Position numbers and translations under genes: made by a program. Below are positions 1 through 12,300 of a stretch of DNA of 64,000 bases, in pieces. The notes under the pieces were generated by a model. That model was not told the DNA's origin. It searched no databases and saw only the letters and a program-made list of their open reading frames with translations. Position 1 is the first letter of the stretch, and each line of letters starts with the position of its first letter. This DNA is from Setaria digitata (taxonomy: Eukaryota; Nematoda; Chromadorea; Rhabditida; Setariidae): assembly GCA_003640385.1 (NCBI GenBank), contig RCAB01000029.1, positions 1 to 64,000 of the forward strand, read 5' to 3'.

Positions 1-34
<34 letters not shown>
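1..34. repeat. TA dinucleotide microsatellite
   Basis: The window opens with an uninterrupted run of alternating T and A. It is a simple AT microsatellite cut by the window edge, so its full length is unknown. Confidence 0.95.
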
Positions 35-36
<2 letters not shown>

Positions 37-519
37 GTGAGTGGAAATATATAATGAGGACTTCATAAGCGAAGTAAATACTTGAAATTGTGCACTTAGT
101 TCATATTGATGGTCTAGTTATCAGCGGCCAATCACTGCTTCTAAGTTTCTGGTTCATAAATTAGATGATACAATAGATAGAAGAGTAAACACTGTTGCTA
201 TTATGGCACAGAAATGCACAGCATTGCTGGCTTTGGCTTAAAATTCCACATGTTTTGTCTCATCGGATAATCCGGGCTTACAGACAAGTTATGTCAAAGA
301 GAAACTATGCTGGATAGGTGCAACAGTTTTGAAGATTCCGTTACAAATGGCTAACATCTTTAAGATTCATTTCGATTGCTTTCTGTTTTTCAGATATTTT
401 TGATGGGCGTGCTATTTTCTTGAATGTTAACCCCAACTTTCCTACGTAATCATAGTGAATGCTCGAATTTGATTGAGTTGTTTTCCATAAAAGTTTAAGA
501 AACTTTCGTTTTATTGCAG
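35..519. other. Intergenic/5' flank of the FITM2-like gene
   Basis: No coding region is supported here. The segment ends in a good splice acceptor (TTTTATTGCAG, ending at 519) that lies 46 bases upstream of the FITM2-like start codon. It could be a spliced-leader trans-splice site or the acceptor of a 5' UTR intron; I cannot tell which. Confidence 0.5.
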
Positions 520-565
520 GACCTTTACTTACACATTCTTAATTCCTCAAACTGAAACAGATGCA

Positions 566-2650
566 ATGGCAGGTAAAATGCAGCAGAAACGGTTTGTGCA
601 ACATCATTCAAATATTGCTGAAGCCTGTGATATCCTGTGTGGCATATCAGTGCAGTTTGCTCGTAAATATCTATATTTAAGGACAGATCGGAAAGCTGTC
701 TTCCATTTTCTTGCAGTTTTTCTTCTATCAATTTTCGCTGCCCTTATACCTTTACCTGATCATTATTATTTCGTCAAAGTTGGTTTTTTTTTTTTTTAAT
801 TTAGATGAATTCCCTTAAATTTTTTACAGATTCTGGAGTTTGTACGCATCAGGCAGCATGAATTCTTGCATCGTTTTAAATGAATTAACTTTTGCTTTTT
901 TCAATATCCAAGGAATTTTGAGGGAGAGTCACGTATGGTTAAAAATAATTAAGTGTTGCGGATAAGTTTAGCAACAGACGAGATAAAAAAGTCAGAAGGG
1001 TAGTTGGCTTTGTGGAAAATATTTAAATCATAAGAACCGTTATTATGTCTTTTTTCATTTTCTTAAAGTATTATTTTCTTAATATCAAAACATTTGCAGA
1101 AGAATAATATTTTAAATAGTTATTTTGTTAAACTGGGTTGGTTTTGGACATGTGTCGTTGTCTGTCCATTTATTTGGTGCATTTCAATCGCTGTTGGACA
1201 GGGAGTTTCAGGTATGCCTTAAATTGTGAAATTCGAACAGAAATTTTGATTTTCAGTTGGTTGGAGAAACCCAGTCAACATTTAACCCTTTATAACAACA
1301 GTACACTATTCTTTTATCAAATGTAAGAGCAAAAGAAGTCCAGTTGAGTATAGAGAAGTTACGATGCAGAAAAAGAAATTTATAAGACCACTGAGGCTTT
1401 TACGTGGAAGTTTCCAAATGAAATTTTTTTTTTTGTGAAAAAAGAAATAATATGGCTCAATCTCAAAAAAAATGTGTGAATTATTATTTCTCCATGTAGC
1501 CAGAGTTTTTATCAGAATTTTCTGTTGAGAGGATTTGGAAATTTCAGGAATTGTGCAAAATCTAAGTCGTATGATAATCGCTACAATAATCTGGTACTAC
1601 TGCACTCATGCGTAAGAGCTTCACTTTTTAAGCCTTTTGCCTATCGCTGCTTTATATTTCATCTTCGACTTAATGTCTTTAAACTTGCACTGAATTTGTC
1701 GTTTCTTCATAGCAACAATAAATAAAAAAGGACGAATAACGGGATTAGCCTATCATATTATTTTCAGATTTGTGGTATTTGAACAAATGACTGGTCACTG
1801 CCACGGATCCAAGTTAAGTTCTCGTTCATCTTGTGCTGTTGATGGTGGCAGGTGGATTCCTGGCATTGATATCAGTGGTCACTGCTTTATACTCATTTAC
1901 AGTACTCTCATCATCTGTGAAGAGGTAATCACAAAAATGACAAAATTTTGTAAAGATTGCCGGAAGTTCTAATTCATTTATTTGGTTAGGAATAAACCAA
2001 AAATAAGGCATCTCTGACGTTTTCGGTGCTCATTTTTATCTGCTTTGATTTAATGCCCCAAATTTTTAGTCTTTAGCATTCCGCAGCATAACAGTAGCTC
2101 ATCGTATTCGAATGAAAGCTCCGGTTAAAAACGAAAATCTTATTAGGATTTTCTTCCTCTCTATGTGTCTTCTTCATCTTCTTTGGGTAAGGATTTTTTA
2201 TTTTCAACACCAAAAAACTGGAGGCTACTTTAATACTTTTTTAAAGAAATTATTGGTCCAGCTTTAATTCCACAACAGTTCAAGTGGTAAAGTAGCTTTT
2301 CAATGGATGACAACAAAAGGTTTAAGTATAACTAGCTTCAAGAATTTTTGACTTTAGAACGCTTCTGGATTTTTTCTTCTGTATCCATACACTAGCTAAA
2401 AATTGACGACTGATATCAGCTTATATTAATTTGATTTTGAAATACCTGGAGAAAGTCACGTATCATATACTGATTTTCTATTTTATAGGACTTTGAACTG
2501 TTGATCTCAGTTCTTTACTATCACCACTTATATCACAAAGTAATGGGTGCGCTAGTTGCTATTCTTTGCTGGTATTTCACATATCATATTTGGTACAGGA
2601 AAGTTGGATTTCCACCCTCACCATTGCAGACTTATAAAATGACACAGTAA
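566..2650 (+). CDS. fitm2: FITM2-like fat storage-inducing transmembrane protein (6 exons)
   Basis: Exons 566-778, 1100-1211, 1548-1611, 1768-1924, 2070-2186 and 2489-2650 join in phase to 274 codons plus TAA. The product is an ER multipass membrane protein of the FIT (Scs3p) family. Known members are acyl-CoA diphosphatases needed for lipid-droplet budding and ER homeostasis. Family landmarks seen are YLYLRTDRK (about residues 40-48), NSYFVKLGWFWT (second exon), the signature WIPGIDISGHCF with His168, and VLYYHHLYHKVMGA in the last exon with a histidine near 233. These two histidines match the positions reported as catalytic in human FIT2. Hydrophobic stretches recur throughout, and length is close to the roughly 260 residues of the vertebrate proteins. 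The first donor (AAA|GTTGGT) is weak but phase-consistent. An AATAAA at 2870-2875 could be its poly(A) signal. The gene converges on the peptidase gene downstream. Confidence 0.93.
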
Positions 2651-3834
2651 CTACTGAAGGTATTCGACAAATGTATTTTTATATGGATTTTATTGTTTTC
2701 ATAAATCACAGAATCAAATTTATAACATCAGGAAATTCAGATTCCCACTACTGGCACAAAAAGGATTTTGTACAAGACCAGTTACTATTTGGTGAAGAGG
2801 ACTTTCGACATCAACTGTTAACAATTTATTTCACCTACGGATAGAAATTATAACTTGTAAATCGCGTAAAATAAACTTAAGATATCTCTAATTTTCGCTT
2901 GTATGCTTTAAATTTGCCGTTGAACAGAATAGCTGGTATTAAATGCACGAAGTATTCACAGCTGTCCCAAAACCTCATCTCGAAAGTTATGGTGACTAAT
3001 GATGAAATTTTTTTTTAAAGTCCTTACTGCCTTATTTTTACCCAAAAAAGAAATAAAAATGATCTTTCTGCTGCTAAACTTAGTTTTTGTTTTGTTTTGT
3101 GTCATTTTTTGCTTGAAAAGTAAAGTATTCTGTAAATATTTTTAGAGAAATGATATTAAAAGGTTCAGAAATGGATAAGAATAGCTTTCAGGCATCGAAT
3201 TCAATTCAATACAACTTTGTAGTGATTGAACGATCTCGGAACCTTCGTATGAAATTCGTACGATTGGCAAAATCGTTGCCAGTATTACGCTTCTTTAACT
3301 TCGTCATTAATGTTGTCTTTAAATTACATGCTTTTTAAAAATAGATTTTTAATAAATTGACAGGCCATCATGATAAAACATAAAATACCTGCCTTCTTTT
3401 GTACGCGTAGAACCTATGCTTAATATAAAGTTTTGTGATGAGTGGATTATAGATCTGCTGCTATATTTTTCTTTTTTGTAATAGAGAAAACACCTCATGT
3501 TGTTCTTGATCCTAAATAAAGCAGCCAAATAAGAGGAAAAATAGGAATGGCGGTTTCCAATTCGGAAAATCGAAAAACACTGTATACTTACTTTATTCTA
3601 TGTAAATTGAATTAAAATACAGAGAAGAAAAGCTTATGCTTTAAATGTTAACCAGTTGGTGAACAGTGACTGACAGGACTTAAAAATGTAAATATTATGA
3701 GGATGTAATTAGGTTGAAATATCACAGCTTAGGAAAGTTAAAAGTGAAAAGCCAAGGGATGAAGAGGTGAAAAAGCTAAAAGAAAGAAAACTCCAAATTT
3801 CATAGCATGAACAATCATCGCGAATAAGACTATC
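2651..3834. other. Convergent intergenic region
   Basis: This lies between the 3' ends of the FITM2-like gene (+) and the peptidase gene (-). It should contain both 3' UTRs. An AATAAA at 2870 fits the plus-strand gene. I see no further gene; short open frames here have low-complexity translations. Confidence 0.6.
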
Positions 3835-5394
3835 CTACAAAGCTGACTGCTCCTGCTGATGACTGTCGTCACAGAGAGTTTCGTGATTCTGGTTGGAGGT
3901 TTGCAGAACCTGTAACAGTGATAGTCGGACAATTCGCTTGACAATTCTTGTAATAAGTTCGACGGTACAGCTTTCATTGAAACGTGGAATATGTACAAAC
4001 AGGGAACAGTTCTTGTTACGCCGAAGTGAGATATAGTAGGAATAAGCACATAGATACCTGAGAATAATTAATTTTTTTGTTTCCAGTTTTTTTTTTTTTA
4101 CATGAAGACTATTAAACACTACTATTATTATTATTATTTTATGACAGTCAGCAGAGACTTAAGACGAGATTCCATCCCTTCATGATGTGTTGCTTGAAAT
4201 TCTTTTTGGGTATAGTGGTTAAGTTATGCAATTACTTTTTGAGGTTCTTAGATCATACATTGGAAGGCGAAATTTTAAGGAATATAGGAGCATATGCATT
4301 CGGATGAGTAATGGCTAAGTTGTCAATCATTAGTTCAAGAAGGTCTTTGAATGAAACCGGAAAATGAAATAAGGCAAAATGTTAATAAGATACTATTCTT
4401 ACCTTCCAGGATCATCGGAAACCTGAAACTGCACATCTTCTTCAGCAAATTCTTTCTTTATTGCATCCAAAATTTCCTTGCAATTCAACCCAGTGCATAT
4501 GGTGTTTTCGTCTTCCATGCAAGAGGAATTAGCCAATGGACACCTATAGTCTCGGGGAGTTTTTGCTGCAAATTGATCTGTGCTTAACGAATCGTTTGGA
4601 AATAAAAATTTTACAAACCTCCAAAATTTTAGGATACTGCAACGAGTGGTAGTCACTTAACTTGAAAGTCATAAAAATATAAAACAAATTTTTCTTCGAA
4701 AAATATTCACATTTGATGTCGCCTTGATAGTAACCGACACCACAACTTCTTGTTTCGATCTTTATGGAACGACTTACAGAATGAGCACCCAGGTGTACAA
4801 CAAGCTATAAAAAAAATTTGCTATACCAATAAGTTTCGGGTATTCATTTCACTGCTAATACTGACTGTAAAATTAACGGTAATTTAATAAGAACAATATA
4901 TAAAAGGCAACTTTATATTTCTTGTAATAAAATTCTGAAGTAAAAACGATAATGAAACTTACATCAGGATAAAATTTTTCCCAAAGTTCAGACACCATGA
5001 ACTGTACATCATCATACGCTACCGGCATTACCCTACCGATGATTCTGACATTCATTTGGGAGTCCTTGATACCTTAATCCAAATTAGAGGTAGCATATGA
5101 GCAAGGCGCAGAAGTGCTCATCTGTGTCCACAATAAACTGTCGGTTATTCGAGATCTCATAACTCCCAGTATCAGCAGACTTACTTCTTCAACAGCCCTA
5201 CAGCTAATAACTAGTGTGAGAACAAAGATAAAGCGAAAAGTAACATAAGCAAAATGAGGAAGAAAGAAGAAAACCTTCTGACCTTCTTCAGTAATTCGCT
5301 GCACCACCTTCTCGCTAGGATTATTGCTGAAGGACTCGAAAGGACCAAACCCGGTTAGAACAACAGTAAATTCTGGTCCTGCCGGATGTAACAT
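3835..5394 (-). CDS. pgpep1: Pyroglutamyl-peptidase I (peptidase C15), 5 exons
   Basis: The enzyme removes N-terminal pyroglutamate from peptides in the cytosol. In transcription order the exons are 5394-5283, 5072-4963, 4804-4711, 4565-4403 and 4057-3835, giving about 233 codons; the human enzyme has 209. The N-terminal family motif VVLTGFGPF is present, followed by NNPSEKVV. The cysteine-peptidase triad is intact in this model: Glu91 (in SIKIETRSCG), Cys163 (in GRYLCAYSYY) and His182 (in LFVHIP). Two boundaries are uncertain. Exon 1/2 can also join as 5275/5064 in the same frame, and exon 4 could start further upstream. The open frame extends upstream of Met at 5394, so a more 5' start is possible. 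The C-terminal tail after the catalytic domain is Ser/Gln/Asn-rich. It is divergent from the KIAA1143 homologue at 6061, so the two may share a promoter region. Confidence 0.9.
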
Positions 5395-6060
5395 ACCGTC
5401 CGGAAATTTACAACACTGCTCGTCACAAAAGGATAAAAGCGTTTCAGCTGAATTAAACTAGACCATAAGACCTCAAAGATAAACCTACCAAAGTGCAGGA
5501 GTTCATTAGAAATGACGTTAACTGATATGACCCATACTACAGTTCACTGCACTGATAAAGAGATGTGTCGCAATCCGCTGCACCGCACTGCACTGCACTG
5601 CATCGCACCACACCACACTACATTGTGGCATACTGCATTCCGTATAGTGCGGAGCGCAAAATTCAAGCAGTACGGAACCATAAGCAACGAACATGTACTT
5701 TTTCGTTAGTCGTTGGCACTGCTGCTTAAATGCTGCGTCCACACTTATTGCGGTGGTAACTGATTGCTTTTGTTTGCTAGGGTTTAATTAACTCCATTGT
5801 TCTATGGCTAATTTCGCTTCCTTTAGAGTTCATTCGGTCCAGTCAACAATTTGATAGCAATATGCTGATCATCCCTCACACGACTAATCAAATTCAACAG
5901 TTTAAATTTAATTTTCCTTCATTTCTTATATGAAATTTATATCATTATACACCGTTTAGTATCTTATTTGAGATCAAGTACTCTTAGTTAGATGCTTAAC
6001 CAACAATTTCAGATCTAATTTGAGACCAGTTATTTATCAAGCAAGATTGTTGCGGCGTGG
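5395..6060. promoter_or_regulatory. Putative divergent promoter region with CTGCA/CACCA pentamer tract
   Basis: This 666-base interval separates two head-to-head genes and should carry both promoters. At about 5572-5625 it contains a short GC-richer tract of CTGCA-, CGCA- and CACCA-like pentamers. Short open frames across this tract on both strands are low-complexity and are not taken as genes. No core promoter motif is claimed. Confidence 0.45.
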
Positions 6061-7272
6061 ATGATGTCGGGTAGAAAGCTGACATATAAGGAGAAAACAT
6101 CAATAACAGCCGTTTCGCAAACAGATCCACCTTTCATAAGGAAAATTAAGGAGAAGTTGGGATACAAGCCACCGCCAACAATTGAAAATAAGGTTTAATT
6201 GATTCTACTCTATAGCTAATCTTACTTCCTCTGCAGTAATCTGAGTTTTCTCCTTCACTCGTTGCTTAGCAAACAGGCATTTCGAGACATATAGTCTGAA
6301 TTAAAAGATCAGTTGTGCACAACTCCAATTATATGTATATATATTTATGAAAAATTTTATACTACAGGATGCAGTGGTTAGCATTTAATATTTCGAGTAT
6401 AATTTGTCAAGCAAATAAGCATAAAACATATGTTTGCAGCGGTAAGAGTCTATTATGAGTGAATAATTGGAGCAATCAAAGTATAACGTATTGCGCAGTT
6501 GTGATAATAATATCCGAAACTCTTTCTTAATAAATTATGATTTCTAACCAGGTACGTAATTTTGTCAAAATTTACTTCGTTACAAACTGGCATTATTTTG
6601 TAGTTTTCAACTACTGCCGGTGAGGGATACATTGAAAACGATATGGACGAAGATGACATATCACGACTGGATGAAGAAAGCAGACCTCAGGTAGGATCTA
6701 CTTCTTGCATTTCAAAGAGAAGGCAGACCTCAGGTAGGATCTACTTCTTGTTAAATTTTAAGTGCAGTTTTCTCATTCAGATCGTTGTTTTGGATGCTCA
6801 GAGCGATCTGAATGAAATGGATTTAGAAGCTGAATTGGAAAAGAAGCGTGCTGAAGAAGATCGTAGGTTACTTCGATGGGCTTTCTTGCTACCTTTTGTG
6901 TGTTCTTTTCTTCTCCTGTATTTTAGGATTCAGCTGAGAAAATTTATTGAATTCGTCGAGAGGAAATTAAGCACTCTTCAAATTGGTTTTATTCACATCA
7001 TCAGTTGAATCATAGTTTTCTGATAAGAGATATAAGTTTGTATTTGTTTTAAATATAAGAACTTACGCTGTATGATTTTAGTCATACTAAACATAATTTT
7101 TACAGGGAAGAAAATTGAAGAAAGAAAGATAATATTTAAAAAGCCCATGAAGCGGAAAGAGCAGCAATCCGGAGCAGAAATGGACGAGAAACGAAGATGT
7201 AGTGAGGGAAGGAAAGAAGTCGCCTCATCCAATTCAAGATTATTGTCTTTCGACGATGAAGAAGAGGGCTGA
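6061..7272 (+). CDS. KIAA1143 homologue (DUF4604 family), 4 exons
   Basis: Exons 6061-6192, 6604-6690, 6781-6862 and 7106-7272 join in phase to 155 codons plus TGA, almost exactly the length of human KIAA1143. The conserved blocks occur in family order: the N-terminal PPFIRKIKEKLGYKPPPTIE, then IVVLDAQSDLNEMDLEAE, then KKIEERKIIFKKPMKRK, then the C-terminal SRLLSFDDEEE. The protein is small, highly charged and without membrane segments. Its molecular function is not established; family members are thought to be nuclear or RNA-associated, which I do not infer from this sequence. There are two ATGs in tandem at the start. The third exon must use the donor C|GTAGGT at 6863, because the alternative AG|GTTACT four bases later breaks the frame. 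The donor of exon 2 lies inside a tandem duplication (see findings). Confidence 0.92.
6680..6750 (+). repeat. Tandem duplication spanning an exon-intron boundary
   Basis: Two identical 28-base copies occur at 6680-6707 and 6723-6750, 43 bases apart. Each contains the exon end and donor CAGACCTCAG|GTAGGATC. The first donor is the one that keeps the KIAA1143-like frame; the second would add 43 bases and shift it. Confidence 0.9.
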
Positions 7273-9347
7273 TTAAACAGCATTTATAGAAGCTTAGGAT
7301 TTTGAGGAATTGTCGTATCATTTCATTATTTTTATTAAATCTCATCTGGAAGATTTTTACAAACCTCATTCGATGCAACAACGATCAAAGATTTATCCAA
7401 TCATATTGCTGAATTTGACATAGTTTGACCTACACTTTAAAATTTGACCCTTGCGAAGCAAGATGAGTATTGCATTTCATTATTTTTGTTTATCATATTA
7501 CAGTCAAATTTCTGGTGCGTCCTGATAAGAGATGTTGTTTGAAAAGCCAATACTGTTGATGCTACCTTTCTTCCATTGCAAAAAAAAAAAGATACCGTTA
7601 TGTTCTTACTTATTTTATTGAATGAATCACGGTCATATATAAATTTATTTTATATATGCATTTTATAACTTAATACTACATGTATAGTTTTTATATTTTG
7701 TACATAAACCTGTACTTAATCATGAAATGTCTGGGATCATAGCTTGAAATATCGGTTCAGGATTCACTTAAGTTTAAACTACATTCCTTAAGTTTAAACT
7801 GTGCATAATTTTATTACGTAACCACTCGCTGTTTTCCATCACAAGGCATATCTTCGGTGATTCTGTTCTACTATGCAGAAGTGTCAGTATAAATTATTTC
7901 AAATAGTCAGAAATGAAGGAAATTTTCCTAAATTCGCGAAAAGTAAATCAAGAGAGCTTTAAAAAGTGCTCAGTCAGTTCGGAGAATCAATATCATGAAT
8001 TTGGGTCGTGTGTTATTGAGTGTTGCACTGCAATGAACCGGTCGTCAAATTGCGAACATTAGGCTGGGATTGAATGCATAATATTAAAGGAATATTTGAA
8101 TAATGCACTATTAGGAACAGATTTTTTTTCAGTGATTTAAAACGCTTGATAAAATCATCGGGTTTCACGTTCCTTTACTTATTAACATTAACAATCACAT
8201 AAGCCCGAATCGAAATATCTCAATAAAAAATAAGAAATCACTCTTTAGGAAACTTATCCTCCTCCCTCCTGTCACGGTTTAGTGGTTGGAAGAAGGATCC
8301 ATTTTTTTTTTTTTTTTTTTTTTTTTTTCAAATGTGAAGTTTATCGTTTTATGAAGATAAAACTGTCCTTTAAAATACTACATAATCCTTTAAATAGTTG
8401 CGAGTCTTCGGCATACGGTTCCTTAACTGTTCTTTCCACTGTAGTATCCTTCGTTTTGTCTTGGTGCAGGTCTTCGAACTTCAGAAAAAAAAACATAAAT
8501 CATCTGTAACGACCATCTAACTCTCGAAACTTCATTCCTAGCATTTTCCTCACTCTCAAGGATCCTAGTTATTAGAGTAACTCTGGCTGTAGCACTTTCT
8601 TTTAAAGGATACTGCGTATTTTCCTTTTGCTCTTACATAGCATGCAGTGTCAGTAATGCTATTAATGAATTTCTATAAAGCGAATCCTACTTGATTCCAG
8701 CAAAAAACAAAATACTTTAAGAAACTTGGCTGAATGGTTAATGGTATCGGAATGAGGATTTTACTTTTTTTATAAGCGTTGCTAAAATGATGTCAAATAA
8801 GCGAAAGTGAAAATTATTTTTTCATCATTTCCCGTATGCTTCTAGTTAACAGAAACAGAAGCGTAATTCAGTACAGCTGTCATTTAAAAAAAGCATCAAT
8901 AAAGCAAAGATTGAATATAGTTGTCCTGCATCTACCGCAGGGGGCTTTATTAACTTCAGTTTATTTTCTATTCAGATTTTAGCAGTTAGTGAATCGAGTT
9001 CCATCTCCTTGTCTTCAAGAAAACTTTTCCCATACCTAATACGTTTTTCCTGGAAAGCATTTAAGATTTAAGTAAATTTGTAGAAGAAACAGGAAAATTA
9101 TGGTGGGAATACAATCCACTACTTCTTTTAAGCTTTTATGGTGAGATTTGAAAGCTAAAGCTTCAACCCAGAAAATTAAAAAGGCTCAAGATAACGTGAC
9201 CTGAAATAGTTATTAGATTTCAGGAAGTTAAGACTAATTATTCAAGATAAATGCAATAATTGTCCTCACTTTGACATTTCTCTACTCGGCTTTTGCACCA
9301 TGAACCCAGAATTTCCTTTTTTTGCTTATGACCATATTCAATGCCAC
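7273..9347. other. Convergent intergenic region with a 28-base poly-T run
   Basis: This lies between the 3' end of the KIAA1143 homologue (+) and that of the phospholipase-B-like gene (-). It contains a directly repeated 14-mer at 7767-7780 and 7787-7800 and a long poly-T run near 8301-8328. The short open frame around that run is low complexity. I see no gene here. Confidence 0.6.
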
Positions 9348-12300
9348 TTACATTTTCTCTATTCTATTTATCAATTCCCAATAAATTAATAGTTTCGAGG
9401 AATTTCGACAAATAAAAACTTGACTTACATATTTACTCTTCTGATAAAGTATAGTACCAATCAGTAGCACAGTAAGAAAAGAAATGACCACAACGGTACC
9501 AGCTGTTGCATACAACTTTTGCCTTGATCGTCTCATCGGTCTATCATTTCCCAACATAATTTCTTCGTTTCGCTTTACGACATCAACATGACGTATCAAG
9601 CGACAGTACTGTCGATTAGCCGGTGTTCGAAAATATGGACATCCCTGAAAGATCCGACAATATTACATTTTAGAAATGCCACTAAAACTTAAGCAAAAAA
9701 ACCATTGTTGATTACATGGTTCGCTGAAAGTATGTATATTGTCTAGTTCCTTTTTTCTCATCTTTTTATTCTTGACATTTCTTCAAATCAAGTTTTGCGA
9801 AATTCGTAAAAATGGAATTTACCATCGACGGACAGTAGTACGAATCCTGAGAAAGTACAGCTAATGAAAGATTGTAAGTAGGACCAGTCATGAGCCGATT
9901 CCATAACCATTTTGTAGCGTAAGTATGTCCCTTTCGATTCAAAAGTGGACGATTTGGAATAAATAAGGAATGAGGATAACGCGATGTAACTGTCAGCATT
10001 GGTAGTGCAAGAACGCCAAATTTTCGTCGCTAAAGACAGATTCGAATACAAACATGAATTTAAATCAGTTCTGTTTAAAAGAATCTTTACCTAAACTTTA
10101 GTCAACGAGAGCCAAGACCCGCCTCATTCATTATTACATTTAAATAGAGTGCTAAAAATTTCGCTTCACAGAGATATCACATTGTAGAATTATTATATTC
10201 CAGGGCTTTCTACGCTAATTTTGTTTTTCTAACCTACCGTTTATATTAAATTAATATATCACTTTAATAAATGGCTGTTCGAAGTATCCCTGCAATCGAG
10301 TAAATGCTTTGGTCCATTCTCTGCTCAATTCTTTCATGAACTCATCCGATTTCTGTTTGGAACAATTGCAACGAGATCTGGAATTGCTTAATATTAACTC
10401 CAAATCAAATAACATTAAAATATCTGGCAACAAGTAAGTGATATTGAAAATGATAAAAATAAATGGAATACTTGAGTAAATTAGCTTCTCGATGGTAAGA
10501 GGATGAGACATGAATAGGTCCAAGAAGTATCACAAATGCATTTTGGATTCCTTGATCCAGGATGAGTAGTGATTCGAGGAGAGCATCATAATTAGGAGCT
10601 TGGCAATCTTTACAGATCTGTTGAGACAAGAAAAAATTATGGTGTTAAAATAAATTATTTGGAACACTGATTAAAGAGTGCAGGCAAATTAAGAATATTA
10701 TTGTACGGAAGTGAATATTTTCGCTTCTATCCTAATTTAAATTAGTTCTAATGAAGGTACCTAAGGTACCTTCTAATTCAAAAAAAATTTAAATTTCAAA
10801 TCATGTGCAAAAAACCATTAAAGATTGTTGATTAGACTGATCAATGTGGCAGAAAAATAGTCAGAAGCTATTCATACCTCTTCAGTGCCAATAGTTATAA
10901 TAACCATTGTCCACTCGTTGTGGATATTCACTTCACGTAACGCCTTGAGCCTTTTGACCAATTCTTTTGCCTAAAGCTTAAAGCTCTAAAAAAGTAACTA
11001 CAGAAATAATAAGTCATATTTTAGGTAATCAATTTGAGGAGAAGCCGCAACTTCATTAATATGCAAACTAACAGAGAACCTGCGACGGCATACTAGATGA
11101 GGAAGCACCACCCTCAGCAACGTTTAATTGATGATACGGTAGCTGTAATTTTGTACCCATACCATGTGAAACACCCACCAATTTATCATTAAATTCATGC
11201 AGTATGTCTGAAATAATCAAGACTGATAAATCAAAAATTCCTTCATCAGTTATGAGTATGTAAATGAGAATATAAATGAAGGTGCAAATCACAAAAACAT
11301 ACTAGCAATTGTAACAAGACCATCAATCGTTGCATCGCCACCGATTGGGAATGCGGCTCCACGAAACTCGATATCCGTTTGAGGCCACAATCCTGCTCCA
11401 GTCTAGAAAGACCAATTACTCAGTAAACTAAGCCTGTGAAATGTGCCCTCTCTGCATAAATAATAGTCAACGATCCTTGCTTCTCTTTTATTGTTATCTG
11501 AATAAATCTCACGTCCCTTGAATTTCATGGCCAGTAATCTCAAGCACAAAAGAGATACAAATCAGCTGTTTTCCAACTATTAACATCAAGTTGGTTTCTA
11601 GATCCTATATGTTACCGCTGTCGAAGTCTAAGAATCTGAAGAAAAGAAGTCTTCTAATATCATTTTATTAATCTTTCCCGTACTAAATTTAACAGCTTAT
11701 AATAAATCTATTTAAGGAAGAAATAAATTAATTATCCTTTCTCCTAATATCTATAGCTAATAACGGACATGTAAAGGGGAACAAGGAGCATACGGCAAGG
11801 GAATCACCCATTGCGGCGATGATTCCGACATCCTCCGGCGATAAATCACCCGTATCAGTACCAGTCACGAAATCCTTCTTAATTCTTGGACAACTGAACG
11901 TTTTTCTATTGACGAACGAATCATAAATTATTGAAACAGCATTATTTTGGCGTTCTTGGGAATCTGCCATGCTGGTATGTCGTGATAGTGATAAATTCCA
12001 ATTATTTTCACCTTCTTCATCTCTAAAAATTCTTGGATGTATGTGCTTTCTTCCAGGTATAGTGAATTATTAGAGCGAGAAAATATCATTTTTCCGTGAA
12101 AAAACAAAACATATTCCTCAGGATTTATAGTCGCTAAGGTCTCAAGGGACTGTGACACAATGAAAGTAGTTCTTAGAAATTTTTTAAAATGAGAAATATC
12201 TCAGAAGACTGTATGGGAATTATTATGATATAGATCTTTAGAAAAAAGATAATAGCATTTTCAGTTACAGAATTGGCCTTAACTTTTCCACAGGGTTAGT

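Noticed and set aside
525..731. Minus-strand open frame of 68 codons
   Set aside because: It is antisense to the first exon of the FITM2-like gene, whose plus-strand translation matches the family.
3738..4049. Minus-strand open frame of 103 codons
   Set aside because: It overlaps the last exon of the pyroglutamyl-peptidase in a different frame and lacks the catalytic motifs.
11928..12149. Alternative last exon (SLETLATINPEEY... frame) making a separate small secreted protein
   Set aside because: It is phase-compatible with the upstream exons, but it overlaps the PLB-like exon in another frame. Splicing 12269 to 12022 gives a continuous protein with the conserved CP and GDSL blocks, so it is kept only as a possible alternative.
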